From Pseudonocardia sp. (GTDB lineage Bacteria; Actinomycetota; Actinomycetes; Mycobacteriales; Pseudonocardiaceae): 39,120 nt of DNA. Made by a program: the position numbers and the translations under genes. Of this stretch, positions 6,577-15,711 are shown in pieces; the first letter of the stretch is position 1; the number at the start of each line of letters is the position of its first letter. The stretch is taken from NCBI GenBank assembly GCA_029263115.1, contig JAJCYC010000127.1:1-39120 (forward strand), in the 5' to 3' direction. Below the pieces are notes generated by a model, which saw nothing but the letters and a program-made list of their open reading frames with translations, did not search any database and was not told where the DNA came from.

Positions 6577-8684
6577 ACACCCTGACCTGGGTCCGGACTG
6601 ACTCGGTTCCTCCGGCCCTGAACGGAGCTCCCACAGTGCCGTCGTTGCTGTCGACCCTTGCCGTGCTCGTGGTGTTCGCCGGCGGTGCGTGGTGGGCATG
6701 GCGCGCGGGCGCCCGCCCGCTCGCGCTCGGCCTGGGGTCGCTGGCGGTGCTGCCGGCGATCACGCTGTATCGGCAGCTCACCTGGCCGATGCTGCTGGCC
6801 GCAGCCGGCCTGCTGGGCGCGGTGGTGTGGCATCGGTGGGCGCGTACCTCCGCGACCGTGACCCGGTGGGGCGCCCGAGCCCGCCGCAAGTCCGGCGTGG
6901 CCTCGTCGCTGGATATCGCGCGGAAGGGTTCAGGACGGGCGATGCGCGCCAAGGCGGCTACCGTCCGGCCCTCGCTCGCGGAGCTGGGCCGGGTCCGCCG
7001 GCGGCGGGTGCCGGTGGCCGAGACGGCGGTGCTGCTGTGCCGGGTCGGCGCCCAGCAGGTGTGGTCGTCGATCGAGACCGTTGTGCTGGTGTTCGGTGGC
7101 CCTCGGGTGGGCAAATCGGCCTGGATGGCGGGCCGGATCATCGACGCTCCCGGCGCGGCGCTGGTGACCTCCACCCGAACCGACCTCTACCAGCTGACCG
7201 GTCAGCTGCGGCAGGCCAAGGGTCCGGTGTTCGTGTTCAACGCCGCCGGGCTCGGCGGGATCGCGTCGACGATGACGTTCGATCCGCTGACTGGCTGTAC
7301 GGATCCAGTGGCGGCGACCGAGCGGGCCACGGACATGGTCGCCGCCACGGTTGCGCAGGGCGGGGGAGGGGACCGGGCGTTCTGGGAGTCCCAAGCCCGC
7401 CGCGTGCTGGCGGCGCTCTTGCACGCGGCCGCGCTCGGGGAGTTGTCGATGCGGCAGGTACAGGACTGGGTGTCACGGCCGGACTCCGCCCGGGATCAGC
7501 TGACGTCGCTGCTGCGCCGTTCTCCGGAGCCGGGTTTCGTCGAGGAGATCGGGCAGTTCCTGGCCACCAATGACCGGACCCGCACCAGCATCACCTCCAC
7601 GATCATGCCCGCCCTGGGGTGGCTGACCAGCCCGCACGCCGCCCGCGCCACCACCGGCGGGCACCCGCTCGACGTTGCCGAGCTCCTGCGCTCCAAGGGG
7701 ACGGTGTACCTGCTGGGGGCCGAGGAAACGCACACGGCGTCCCTGGTGTGCGCTCTGACCGGGTATGTGGCCCGGGAGGCTCGCCGGCTCGCCGCGCTGG
7801 AGCCGTCCGGCCGGCTGGATCCGCCGCTGGGGCTGTTCCTCGACGAGGCGGCGCTGGTATCCCCGGTGCCGTTGGATCGCTGGTCGGCCGACATGGGCGG
7901 GCGCGGGGTGTGCATCGTCGCCGCATTCCAGTCCCGGTCCCAGCTGATCGACCGCTACGGGCAGGCGCGGGCGGCGACGATCATCAACAACGCCGGAACA
8001 AAGGTCATCTTCGGCGGCACTGGCGACCGCGACGACCTCACTTACTGGTCCACGCTGGCTGGGGAACGCGACGAGCCGATCACGACTACCGACCTGCACG
8101 GTCGGGTCGCCTCGCGAACCGTCCGCAAGGTCCCGGTCCTCGCGCCGGCGCAATTGGCACAGCTGCCGCCGCACAAGGTCGTGGTGTTCGCCCCTGGGAT
8201 GCCACCGGTGATCGGTCGGGCCGAGCGGGCCTGGCGCCGTCCGGACGTGCGCGCCGTGCAGCACCCGACCTCGGTGCGAGTGCGCGCCCGGGCGCTGACT
8301 GCTCGCGTGCTGGCGGCCGTGGCCGGATCGTTGACCGGCGTGCTGCGCGGGATCGCCCGGGGCTGCCGTACGGCGGTGGCCGCAGTGATCGCCTGGGCTG
8401 TCGCCGAGTGGGCCCACCTGCGCCGCATGGTCGCAGGCGTCCGCTCCTGGATCGGTGCCCGCCGGCGCCCGGTCGATAGCGATGTGTCTACGCCAGGGAC
8501 GGCCGACGGGACCGGGCCAGCCGCAGCCGAGCCGGCCGCCAGCGCCCCGGACACCGCAGGCGGACAAGCGACCCCGTTCCCAGCCACCCCGTGGCCCGCC
8601 GACATCGACGGCGACCGCGCCGCCCTGCCGGCCGGTGACTGGCCGAGCGATAACGGCCACGACAACCAGGGACGGTGGAACTGA
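6573..8684 (+). CDS. VirD4/TraG-type coupling ATPase
   Basis: A 703-residue protein starting at a GTG that overlaps the previous stop. Hydrophobic N-terminal spans (LLSTLAVLVVFAGGAWWAW and PMLLAAAGLLGAVVW) anchor it. Then come a Walker A motif (GGPRVGKS, about residues 175-182), VTSTRTDLYQLTG, a Walker B motif (LGLFLDEAAL, about residue 420) and the TraG/TraM C-terminal region with AAFQSRSQLIDRYG and FGGTGDRDDLTYWS. It would recognise the relaxase-DNA complex and feed it through the membrane. The gene is five frames upstream of its presumed partner, the MobF relaxase. No VirB4/VirB6/VirB10-like gene accompanies it. Confidence 0.88.
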   Translation: MNTLTWVRTDSVPPALNGAPTVPSLLSTLAVLVVFAGGAWWAWRAGARPLALGLGSLAVLPAITLYRQLTWPMLLAAAGLLGAVVWHRWARTSATVTRWGARARRKSGVASSLDIARKGSGRAMRAKAATVRPSLAELGRVRRRRVPVAETAVLLCRVGAQQVWSSIETVVLVFGGPRVGKSAWMAGRIIDAPGAALVTSTRTDLYQLTGQLRQAKGPVFVFNAAGLGGIASTMTFDPLTGCTDPVAATERATDMVAATVAQGGGGDRAFWESQARRVLAALLHAAALGELSMRQVQDWVSRPDSARDQLTSLLRRSPEPGFVEEIGQFLATNDRTRTSITSTIMPALGWLTSPHAARATTGGHPLDVAELLRSKGTVYLLGAEETHTASLVCALTGYVAREARRLAALEPSGRLDPPLGLFLDEAALVSPVPLDRWSADMGGRGVCIVAAFQSRSQLIDRYGQARAATIINNAGTKVIFGGTGDRDDLTYWSTLAGERDEPITTTDLHGRVASRTVRKVPVLAPAQLAQLPPHKVVVFAPGMPPVIGRAERAWRRPDVRAVQHPTSVRVRARALTARVLAAVAGSLTGVLRGIARGCRTAVAAVIAWAVAEWAHLRRMVAGVRSWIGARRRPVDSDVSTPGTADGTGPAAAEPAASAPDTAGGQATPFPATPWPADIDGDRAALPAGDWPSDNGHDNQGRWN

Positions 8685-9325
8685 TGTCGCCCGGATCGGG
8701 AGGACCCGAGCACCCACAGCTGGTGGCTATATCCCGCAAGCTGGAGCGGACCGGGCGGCGGGTCGATGAGCTGAGCGATCTCGTGCACAAGCTCGCGGCG
8801 GACATCGCCCACCACCTCGGCAGCGCATCGCCCGCTCCGGGCGGCGGCGGTGAGGTCCGGGCGTGGCTGCTGGCCGAGGACACCGATCGCGCCGAGGCCG
8901 ACGTGGCGGACCTGATCAGCTGGCTGGACCGGGTCTACCTGGCTTTCCCGGAGGCGAGCCTGCCCACATGCTGGCTGTGGCACCCGTCGATGGTCGAGGA
9001 ACTGTGGTGGCTGCGGTGTGCGCACGCCGACGCGTACCACCCGCAGACCGGATCTTGGGTGCGCGCCGGGGACTGGCACGACCGGCTCCGGCCCAACGTC
9101 GTGCGGCGTATCCGCAAGGCGGCCGTCGCCTGCGAACTGTCGCTGCACAAGCCCGGCGGTGAGCAGTCCCACCCATCGCCTCGTGCACCGCTGACCAGCG
9201 CCGCCGCCACGCTGGCGGCCTGGGCGGCCGCCGGCCGGCCGAGCCCGGTACCGGAGCCGACCGAGGCCGAGCTGGAGCAGGCCGAACAGGTCCACCGCGA
9301 CAACCTCAACCGGAGCCGACGGTGA
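8684..9325 (+). CDS. DUF4913-containing protein
   Basis: About 213 residues from the ATG at 8684, which shares one base with the coupling-protein stop (TGATG). A leading helical segment (ISRKLERTGRRVDELSDLVHKLAADIAHH) is followed by the DUF4913 core: DLISWLDRVYLAF, CWLWHPSMVEELWWL, GDWHDRLRPNVVRRIR. This family occurs in actinobacterial plasmid and integrative-element transfer operons between the coupling ATPase and relaxase, as here. It might be an accessory factor in DNA processing, but no mechanism is established. Confidence 0.82.
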   Translation: MSPGSGGPEHPQLVAISRKLERTGRRVDELSDLVHKLAADIAHHLGSASPAPGGGGEVRAWLLAEDTDRAEADVADLISWLDRVYLAFPEASLPTCWLWHPSMVEELWWLRCAHADAYHPQTGSWVRAGDWHDRLRPNVVRRIRKAAVACELSLHKPGGEQSHPSPRAPLTSAAATLAAWAAAGRPSPVPEPTEAELEQAEQVHRDNLNRSRR

Positions 9326-9894
9326 TCGCGGATGGGCCGAGCCACTGGACCGTCCTCGAGCGGGTCAGGGCGGCGCGAGGCCAGGCAACGGCCCACCGCT
9401 GCGCGGAGTGCGAGGCCGAAGCGGCGTGCTGGTCGTACGACGGCTCCGACCTCGCCGAGCTCACCTGCCCCCGGCGTGGATACCGCTACAGCCTCGATCT
9501 GGACCGCTACCGGCCACGCTGCCGTAGCTGCCATCGCCGCCGCACCGACCGGCGCCCCCAGCAGCTCGACACCGCCCGCGTGGTCCGGCTCTACGTCGCA
9601 GGAGCCACCGCACGGGCCATCGCCGGCCTGCTCGACACGACTCTCAACGCCGTCTACGCCGCGCTGCACGACGCCGAAATCCCGACCCGCACAACCCACT
9701 CCAGCAAGCCCCGAGACAACGACCGAAACGAATCTCAAGCACACCTATCCGATCAAGAAGGAAGGACCTCGACACCAGCAAGCACGACTACGACCAAAGC
9801 AAAACCACACACCCACACCGAGGCATCCCGATCCCATGGCGCGGCTGCGCCGCTCGCAAAGTCGCCTGACGAGAGGACCGATCAACCGTGCTGA
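9322..9894 (+). CDS. Zinc-ribbon/HTH protein
   Basis: A 190-residue protein starting at a GTG that overlaps the DUF4913 stop. The N-terminal half carries cysteine knuckles (CAECEAEAACW, a lone CP, then CRSCHRR), which suggests zinc binding. The middle has an HTH (VVRLYVAGATARAIAGLLDTTLNAVYAALHDAEIP), followed by a low-complexity, hydrophilic tail. The tail is AT-richer and rich in Thr/Lys/His, unlike its neighbours. It ends overlapping the relaxase start by 7 bp. A DNA-binding accessory of the relaxosome is a reasonable inference. Confidence 0.7.
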   Translation: MIADGPSHWTVLERVRAARGQATAHRCAECEAEAACWSYDGSDLAELTCPRRGYRYSLDLDRYRPRCRSCHRRRTDRRPQQLDTARVVRLYVAGATARAIAGLLDTTLNAVYAALHDAEIPTRTTHSSKPRDNDRNESQAHLSDQEGRTSTPASTTTTKAKPHTHTEASRSHGAAAPLAKSPDERTDQPC

Positions 9895-12800
9895 GCATCG
9901 CCACAGGGCATGACGTCGGCTACCTCACCGACGCCGTCGCCGGCGGCCGGGAGGGGTACTACACCGGCGCGGTGGACGCCGGGGAACCGCCAGGGCTGTG
10001 GTTCGGCGTCGGAGCAGACGATCTTGGCCTACGAGGCCGGGTAGATGCCGATCTGATGGAGGCCGTGTACTCGCGCCTGCTCGACCCGCGTGATCCCGCC
10101 GCGCACAACCGGGAGACCTGGCAGCTCGCCGAGCCGCTGGCCGCCGGACACCGGGCCTACCGCAACGCCGACACGATCTTCGTGGAGCTGCTGGAAGCCA
10201 ACCCCGATGCGGGCCCGGAGCAGCGTGCCGAGCTGCGGATGCTGGCAGAGCGGTCGGCCCGGCAAGCGGTGTCCTTCATCGATGTCACGTTCTCCGCGCC
10301 CAAGTCCGTGACGGTGCTCGGCGTGGCGTTCGAACGGGCCGCCAACGACGCCCGTGCCGTCGGCGACGAGGATGCGGCGCAGGCCTGGGACGCGCACGCG
10401 AAGGCGGTCGAGGAAGCCATGCTGGCCGGGTCGCGGGCCGCACTGGAGTTCCTCCAGGACGCCGGCGGCTACTCCCGGATCGGCCACCACGGCGGCGGTG
10501 CAGGTCGGTGGATCGACGCGCACGAGTTCGTCGTGGCGCAGTTCCTGCAGCACGACTCCCGCGACCGGGACCCGCAGCTGCACGTGCACAACGCGATCCT
10601 CAACCGGGTCCGCTGCGCCGACGGGGTGTGGCGGACGCTGGACTCGCGGGCTATCCATGCGTTGCGTGGCGCGGCCGCCGCGATCGGCGAGCGGGTGATG
10701 GAGGCCTACCTCACCCGCACGTTGGGAGTGCGCTTCGAGACCCGCCCGGACGGGCGAGCCCGGGAGGTGATCGGCGTTCCGGGGGAGCTGAACGAGCTGT
10801 TCTCTTCCCGCCGGCGTGCACTGTCGGCGCATGCCGCCGAGATGATGGACGAGTTCCGCGCCCGGTACGGGCGCCCGCCTTCGCCCGCCGAACGCTTCCA
10901 CATCGCCCAGCAGGCGACCCTCGCCACCCGCTCCGCCAAGCGGTACGCCGGCGAGACCCGGGCTCAGCAAGTCGACCGCTGGACCGCCCAGTGCCGCGAC
11001 CGGGTCACCGGCGGCCTGACCCAGGTCGCCCGCGACGTGCTGGCGCTCGGGCAGGACGCGACCGAACCGGCAGAATGGTCCCCTCGGGATGTGATCGCCC
11101 GCGCGCTGGCGGCCGTCGCGGAGTCGAAGCAGGCCTGGTCCCGCTCGGACCTGATGCGGGTGATCTCCGACGCGTTGCCCGGAAACCTCCGTCTTGATCC
11201 CGAGCGGGTGCGACCGCTGCTGGACGAGCTCACCGACCAGGCCCTCGAGCAGGCGATCGTGGTGACGCCGGCGGGGGACACCACAAACATGCCGGCCTCC
11301 GAGCTACTCGCCGACGGCCGCTCGCCCTACGCGTCACCGACCGGACAGCTCTACACGGTCGCCGGGACGCTGTCGGCCGAGCACGCCCTGCGCGCGGCCG
11401 CCGTCGAACGCGGCGCAGCCCGGCTCCCGGCCGACCATGCGGACCGGGTGATCGCCGAGTTCGCCGCCGCCGGCCGCACGCTGGGTGTCGATCAGGCGGC
11501 GGCTGTGCGCGGGGTACTCACTTCCGGCGCCCGAGTAGAAGTGCTCAGTGCCGCACCGGGCACCGGGAAGTCCTTCGTCGTCGGCACCCTGGCCGTTGCC
11601 TGGACCGAGGTGGACGGTCGGCGGGTGTTCGGCCTGACTCCGTCCCAGGTCGCCGCCGACGTCCTTGCCTCCGAAGGTGTCACCGCCGCTGCCAACACCG
11701 CCGCCTGGTTGGGTGCCCAGCGCCGCCTGGACAGCGCCGAGCCCGGCGCGGCTGATCGGTTTGGCGACGAGGCCTGGCGGCTGCGCGCCGGCGACCTGGT
11801 CGTGGTCGACGAGGCGAACATGGCCGCCACCGGCCAGCTCGCGGAGATCCAGCGACGCTGCGCGGACGCCGACGCGAAGCTTCTGCTCACCGGCGACCCG
11901 AGCCAGCTCGGCGCGGTCGGGCCCGGCGGAGCCCTTGCCGACATCGCCGAGCACGGCATCCGCTACGAGCTCGCCGACGTGCGCCGCTTCACCGCCGCCT
12001 GGGAGCGCGAAGCCTCGCTGCGGCTGCGCGCGGCCGAGCCCGAGGTGCTGGGCGAGTACGACAAGCACGGCCGGCTGCACGCTGCCGGCACCTCCGAGCA
12101 GGCGGAAGCGGCCGCCTCCCGGGCCTGGCTGGCCGACACTCTCGGTGGGCAGGAGTCGCTGCTCATGGTCCGCGACAACGCATCGGCCGCTCGTGTCTCC
12201 GCCGCGCTGCGCGCTGAACTGGTCTCCCTCGGCCGGGTCGAGGAGACCGGCGTGCCGCTCGGCATGGGCGGCTGGCAGGGCGTGACCGCAGGGGTAGGCG
12301 ACCTGGTGCAGGCTCGCCGCAATGGCCGTGAGCTGGTCGGATTCGACGGCAACAGCACGTTTCCGGTCAACCGGCAGTCCTATCGGGTCACCGCAATCCG
12401 CGCGGACGGCGGCCTCACCGTCGCCCGGGTCGACGGCCGCGACGAGACGGCCGAGGACTTAGGCGAGCAGCTGCAGCTACCCGCCTCCTACATCGGATCG
12501 GATCTCGCGCTGGGTTACGCGAGCACGGTGCATGCCGCCGAGGGCCGCACCGTCGACACGTCACACTCCGTACTGGGACCCGGCACCGACCCGGCGGCCC
12601 TGCTGGTCTCGATGACCCGCGGCCGCGACGGCAACACCGCCTGGATAGTCACCCGAGCGACCGGCTCCGAGGCCCCGACCGGCGAAACCCACACCGTCGA
12701 ACCGCGCACGGCACGCGCCGTGCTCGCCGATGTCCTTGACCACGCCGTGCAGGAAAGGACCGCCGCCGCCCAGCGCGAGCAGGCCGACTTCGACGCTCGC

Positions 12801-14234
12801 TCGGTGGCCACCCACGTCGATCAGCTCATCGACGTCATCGGCCGGAATGTCACGGCCGGCCGTACCGGCGCGATGCTCGACTGCCTTACCGCAGAGGGCC
12901 ACCTGCCGGCTGATCACCGGATGGCGATCGCCGCCGACGAGGCGTTCGGCTCACTGGACCGGCTCGTCCGGACTGCGGAACTCGCGGGTCACAACCCGCG
13001 CGACGTACTTGCTGCCGCAGTCGAAGGCCGTTCCCTCGCCGACGCCCGCTCACCAGCCCAGGTCCTGCACGCCCGCATCACCCGTCGCCTGGAGGGGCAG
13101 CTCGCCCCGAGTGTCAGCAGTGTCGAGGACCTGATTCCGCAGGAGGTGCCCATGGAGTGGGCCCGGTGGCTGCATGACCGGGCGGATGCTGCAGATACGC
13201 GGCGCCGTGAGCTCGGCGCCGAGCTCGCCGACGGGGCTCCGGCGTGGGCCGAGCGGGCGCTCGGGCCCGTCCCCGAGGACACCGTGGCCCGCCAGGACTG
13301 GGAGCACCGCGCCGGCACCGCGGCGGCCTATCGGGAGCTCGTCGGCCACACCGACGACCACGATGCCCTCGGGCCAGCGCCCGCCGCCGGGCTCGCGGAG
13401 AAGCAGGCGTTGTTCCGCGCAGCGCATGATGCCCTCCATCTGGTCGACGCCGGCGCCGACGAAGCACGCCTCACCGAAGGCCAACTCCGCGCACGCGTCC
13501 ACGCCCTGGCTCGGGAAGAAACGTGGGCGCCGCAGTACGTCGCCGATCAGCTGTCCGCCACCCGTCAACGCGCTGATGCCGCCCGCGCTGACGCGACGAT
13601 CTGGGAGGCCAGGGCCGAGCACGCAGAGGATCCGCGCGAGGCGGCCCAGCTGCGGACCGCCGCCGAGCGTGCGGCCCAGGAGGCCACTGAGCTGGAGCGG
13701 CGCGCGAACTCGCTCGAGGAGGCCGACGGCATCCGCGCGGCTTGGTTCACACACACCGCGGTGACCCGCGACAACGCCGAACGCGCTGATGCCGAACTCC
13801 GCTCCAGAGGGATCGACCCGACGGACCCGGATGATCGGGTAACCGCGCAGGAATGGTTCGAGACCCATCTCGCCGAGCAGGCCGAAGCCGACCTCCACCG
13901 GGAGATCCGCGACGAACACGACCTCACCGACGACGTCATCGACCGGCGTGAGGCGGTCGTGGAGCCGGAGCCTCTGGACATCCGGGACGCAAGCGTCGAA
14001 CACCCGTCCGAACGGACCGATCCCGCCGCACGGCTGTGGATTCCGTCCTCGGAGGAGACCGCGCAGATGGTAGCCCGTGCCCAGGCGGCCCTGGCCGAGA
14101 TCTCCAACCGCGCCCGAGCGGAGGCTCAGGAGAACGAGCGCGTGGCAGAGCTCGGCCAGTGGAATGACGACGCCCGCACAGCCGAGGCCGACACCTCCCG
14201 GGAACGACATGACGACCTGGCGGTCGAACGATGA
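9888..14234 (+). CDS. traA: MobF (TrwC/TraA-type) relaxase-helicase
   Basis: A 1448-residue bifunctional protein. The N-terminal TrwC relaxase domain has candidate catalytic tyrosines Tyr24/Tyr25 (GYYTGAVD) and the three-histidine metal site (His222, His232 and His234 in FLQHDSRDRDPQLHVHN). The middle is a superfamily 1 (RecD/TraI-like) helicase: Walker A APGTGKS near residue 555, Walker B VVVDEANMA, LLTGDPSQLGAVG and the late motifs STVHAAEGRTVD and LLVSMTRGRDG. The C-terminal third is charged and coiled-coil-rich. It would nick oriT and unwind the transferred strand. Symbol traA follows usage in related plasmids. It ends back to back with a convergent gene. Confidence 0.93.
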   Translation: MLSIATGHDVGYLTDAVAGGREGYYTGAVDAGEPPGLWFGVGADDLGLRGRVDADLMEAVYSRLLDPRDPAAHNRETWQLAEPLAAGHRAYRNADTIFVELLEANPDAGPEQRAELRMLAERSARQAVSFIDVTFSAPKSVTVLGVAFERAANDARAVGDEDAAQAWDAHAKAVEEAMLAGSRAALEFLQDAGGYSRIGHHGGGAGRWIDAHEFVVAQFLQHDSRDRDPQLHVHNAILNRVRCADGVWRTLDSRAIHALRGAAAAIGERVMEAYLTRTLGVRFETRPDGRAREVIGVPGELNELFSSRRRALSAHAAEMMDEFRARYGRPPSPAERFHIAQQATLATRSAKRYAGETRAQQVDRWTAQCRDRVTGGLTQVARDVLALGQDATEPAEWSPRDVIARALAAVAESKQAWSRSDLMRVISDALPGNLRLDPERVRPLLDELTDQALEQAIVVTPAGDTTNMPASELLADGRSPYASPTGQLYTVAGTLSAEHALRAAAVERGAARLPADHADRVIAEFAAAGRTLGVDQAAAVRGVLTSGARVEVLSAAPGTGKSFVVGTLAVAWTEVDGRRVFGLTPSQVAADVLASEGVTAAANTAAWLGAQRRLDSAEPGAADRFGDEAWRLRAGDLVVVDEANMAATGQLAEIQRRCADADAKLLLTGDPSQLGAVGPGGALADIAEHGIRYELADVRRFTAAWEREASLRLRAAEPEVLGEYDKHGRLHAAGTSEQAEAAASRAWLADTLGGQESLLMVRDNASAARVSAALRAELVSLGRVEETGVPLGMGGWQGVTAGVGDLVQARRNGRELVGFDGNSTFPVNRQSYRVTAIRADGGLTVARVDGRDETAEDLGEQLQLPASYIGSDLALGYASTVHAAEGRTVDTSHSVLGPGTDPAALLVSMTRGRDGNTAWIVTRATGSEAPTGETHTVEPRTARAVLADVLDHAVQERTAAAQREQADFDARSVATHVDQLIDVIGRNVTAGRTGAMLDCLTAEGHLPADHRMAIAADEAFGSLDRLVRTAELAGHNPRDVLAAAVEGRSLADARSPAQVLHARITRRLEGQLAPSVSSVEDLIPQEVPMEWARWLHDRADAADTRRRELGAELADGAPAWAERALGPVPEDTVARQDWEHRAGTAAAYRELVGHTDDHDALGPAPAAGLAEKQALFRAAHDALHLVDAGADEARLTEGQLRARVHALAREETWAPQYVADQLSATRQRADAARADATIWEARAEHAEDPREAAQLRTAAERAAQEATELERRANSLEEADGIRAAWFTHTAVTRDNAERADAELRSRGIDPTDPDDRVTAQEWFETHLAEQAEADLHREIRDEHDLTDDVIDRREAVVEPEPLDIRDASVEHPSERTDPAARLWIPSSEETAQMVARAQAALAEISNRARAEAQENERVAELGQWNDDARTAEADTSRERHDDLAVER

Positions 14235-14801
14235 TCAGCCGTCGGCGGTGGAGTCCGCAAGCTTGCGGACGTGGCACCAATATCGATGTGCGTCAGCCTC
14301 ATCGCGCTCTCGGGCGGCTCGATGGGCTGCCCGCCACTGCGGTGTGTCCCGCCGCTGGAGTGGCACGTTCAGGTGCTGGTCGGGCTGGGGGAACCCGGCC
14401 GCACGGTGCCAGCTGGTGTACGTCGGCCAGTCCTCCCGGACACCGAGCAACCACGCCAGCGCCCGCCACGCCCCGTAGGCGAACTCCCGATCTTCAACCT
14501 GAGCCGGCAGCGGCGGAGCGGCCAGCCGCAGCCAATCGTCGTCCGTCGGTCCAGGTTGGCCGGCGGCGACACACAACGCCAGCCAGCTCTCCGCCCGCGC
14601 CACCTCGCGGGTGCGCTCACCGGTGCGCCATGTCATCGGCGCTACCTCGCCGATCAGCAGCCACGCCAACGTCGCGGACACCCCGGTCTCTCGCCGGCCC
14701 GCACCGCGCTGCACCAGACGACCGGAGACCTGTTCGCACTCGCGTACCTCGTCCGGGGTGCGGTTCACCCACGACGGCAGCGACAGGGGAGGTTCGCCCA
14801 T
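14235..14801 (-). CDS. Hypothetical tryptophan-rich protein
   Basis: About 188 residues, with no family recognised. The protein reads well (LAWLLIGEVAPMTWRTGERTR, AYGAWRALAWLLGVREDWPTY, HLNVPLQRRDTPQWRAAHRAA) with balanced composition and a plausible soluble helical fold. The opposite strand here gives only arginine/proline-rich shadow frames. The stop abuts the relaxase stop, so the genes converge. The start is uncertain: ATGs at 14801 and 14810 lie within or before the start of the divergent prim-pol gene, so their 5' ends overlap by a few bases. Confidence 0.6.
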   Translation of the reverse strand: MGEPPLSLPSWVNRTPDEVRECEQVSGRLVQRGAGRRETGVSATLAWLLIGEVAPMTWRTGERTREVARAESWLALCVAAGQPGPTDDDWLRLAAPPLPAQVEDREFAYGAWRALAWLLGVREDWPTYTSWHRAAGFPQPDQHLNVPLQRRDTPQWRAAHRAARERDEADAHRYWCHVRKLADSTADG

Positions 14802-15711
14802 GACCGCCATTATGCGCCGTGACACCGACTCAGACCGGCCGCTTCTCGCCGCCGCCCTGGCCTGGGCCGCACGCGGATGGAGTGTGTTCCCACTGCGGCC
14901 GAACGACAAGCGCCCGGCCGTGGCCGGGTGGGAGTCCCGAGCCACCACCGATCCGGAGCGGATCGAGCGGTGTTGGGCGAGCGGGTCATTTAACGTGGGT
15001 GTTGCGACGGGCCCCTCGGGGCTATGCGTGGTCGATCTCGACCAGCCCAAGCCCGGCGCCGTCGCACCCGAGGAGTGGCAGCTTGCTGGGGTGAACTGGG
15101 GACTGGACGTGCTGGCGGTGCTCGCCGAGCGGCACGAGCAGGAACTGCCGGTCTGCACTTTCCGGACGAGCACGCCGAGCGGCGGGGAGCACCTGTACTT
15201 CGCCGCCCCGCCCGGTGCGGGGCTGCGGAACACGGCGGGGAAGCTCGGTTGGCTGATCGACACCCGCGCCGACGGCGGGTACGTCGTCGCGGCGGGATCG
15301 GTGATCGACGGGCGGAGGTACGAGGCCGACGACACCGCCGAGCCTGCGCCGCTGCCTGGGTGGCTCGCCGTGCTGCTCAGCGTCCCGTCCGCCGAGCCGC
15401 CGCCGATGTTGGACGAGGTAGTCGACTCCGTGGCCCGACGCTCCCGCTACGCCGCAGCCGCGCTGCGCGGCGAACTCGACCGAGTCCTGGACGCTCCGGT
15501 CGGGCAGCGTAACCAATCTTTGAACGCCGCGGCCTTTGCTCTTGGCCAGCTGATCTTCGGTGGCTTAATCCCCGAGCACCTGGCTGTCGACGCGCTCAGC
15601 GAAGCCGCACACGCTGCCGGCCTCGGCGAAGGCGAAGCTTCAGCGACGATCCGCTCCGGGCTCACCGCCGGGGCTCACGCTCCCCGAGCCGTGATCGGGC
15701 ATTCGGCATGA
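14800..15711 (+). CDS. Bifunctional DNA primase/polymerase (prim-pol) domain protein
   Basis: A 303-residue protein starting at the ATG at 14800, with GGGGAGG 7 nt upstream. It matches the N-terminal prim-pol domain of actinobacterial plasmids and integrative elements: AAALAWAARGWSVFPLRPNDKRP, then GVATGPSGLCVVDLDQP (the acidic metal-binding motif), TPSGGEHLYF (the motif II-like STG/SGG...H) and DTRADGGYVVAAGS. It would prime or replicate the element's DNA. It overlaps the DUF3987 gene by 4 nt, and together these form the replication module. Confidence 0.87.
   Translation: MTAIMRRDTDSDRPLLAAALAWAARGWSVFPLRPNDKRPAVAGWESRATTDPERIERCWASGSFNVGVATGPSGLCVVDLDQPKPGAVAPEEWQLAGVNWGLDVLAVLAERHEQELPVCTFRTSTPSGGEHLYFAAPPGAGLRNTAGKLGWLIDTRADGGYVVAAGSVIDGRRYEADDTAEPAPLPGWLAVLLSVPSAEPPPMLDEVVDSVARRSRYAAAALRGELDRVLDAPVGQRNQSLNAAAFALGQLIFGGLIPEHLAVDALSEAAHAAGLGEGEASATIRSGLTAGAHAPRAVIGHSA

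Noticed and set aside
14231-14803. Plus-strand reading frame opposite the hypothetical gene at 14235-14801
   Set aside because: It is dominated by Arg, Pro and Ala in a pattern typical of antisense frames. The minus strand gives a balanced protein.
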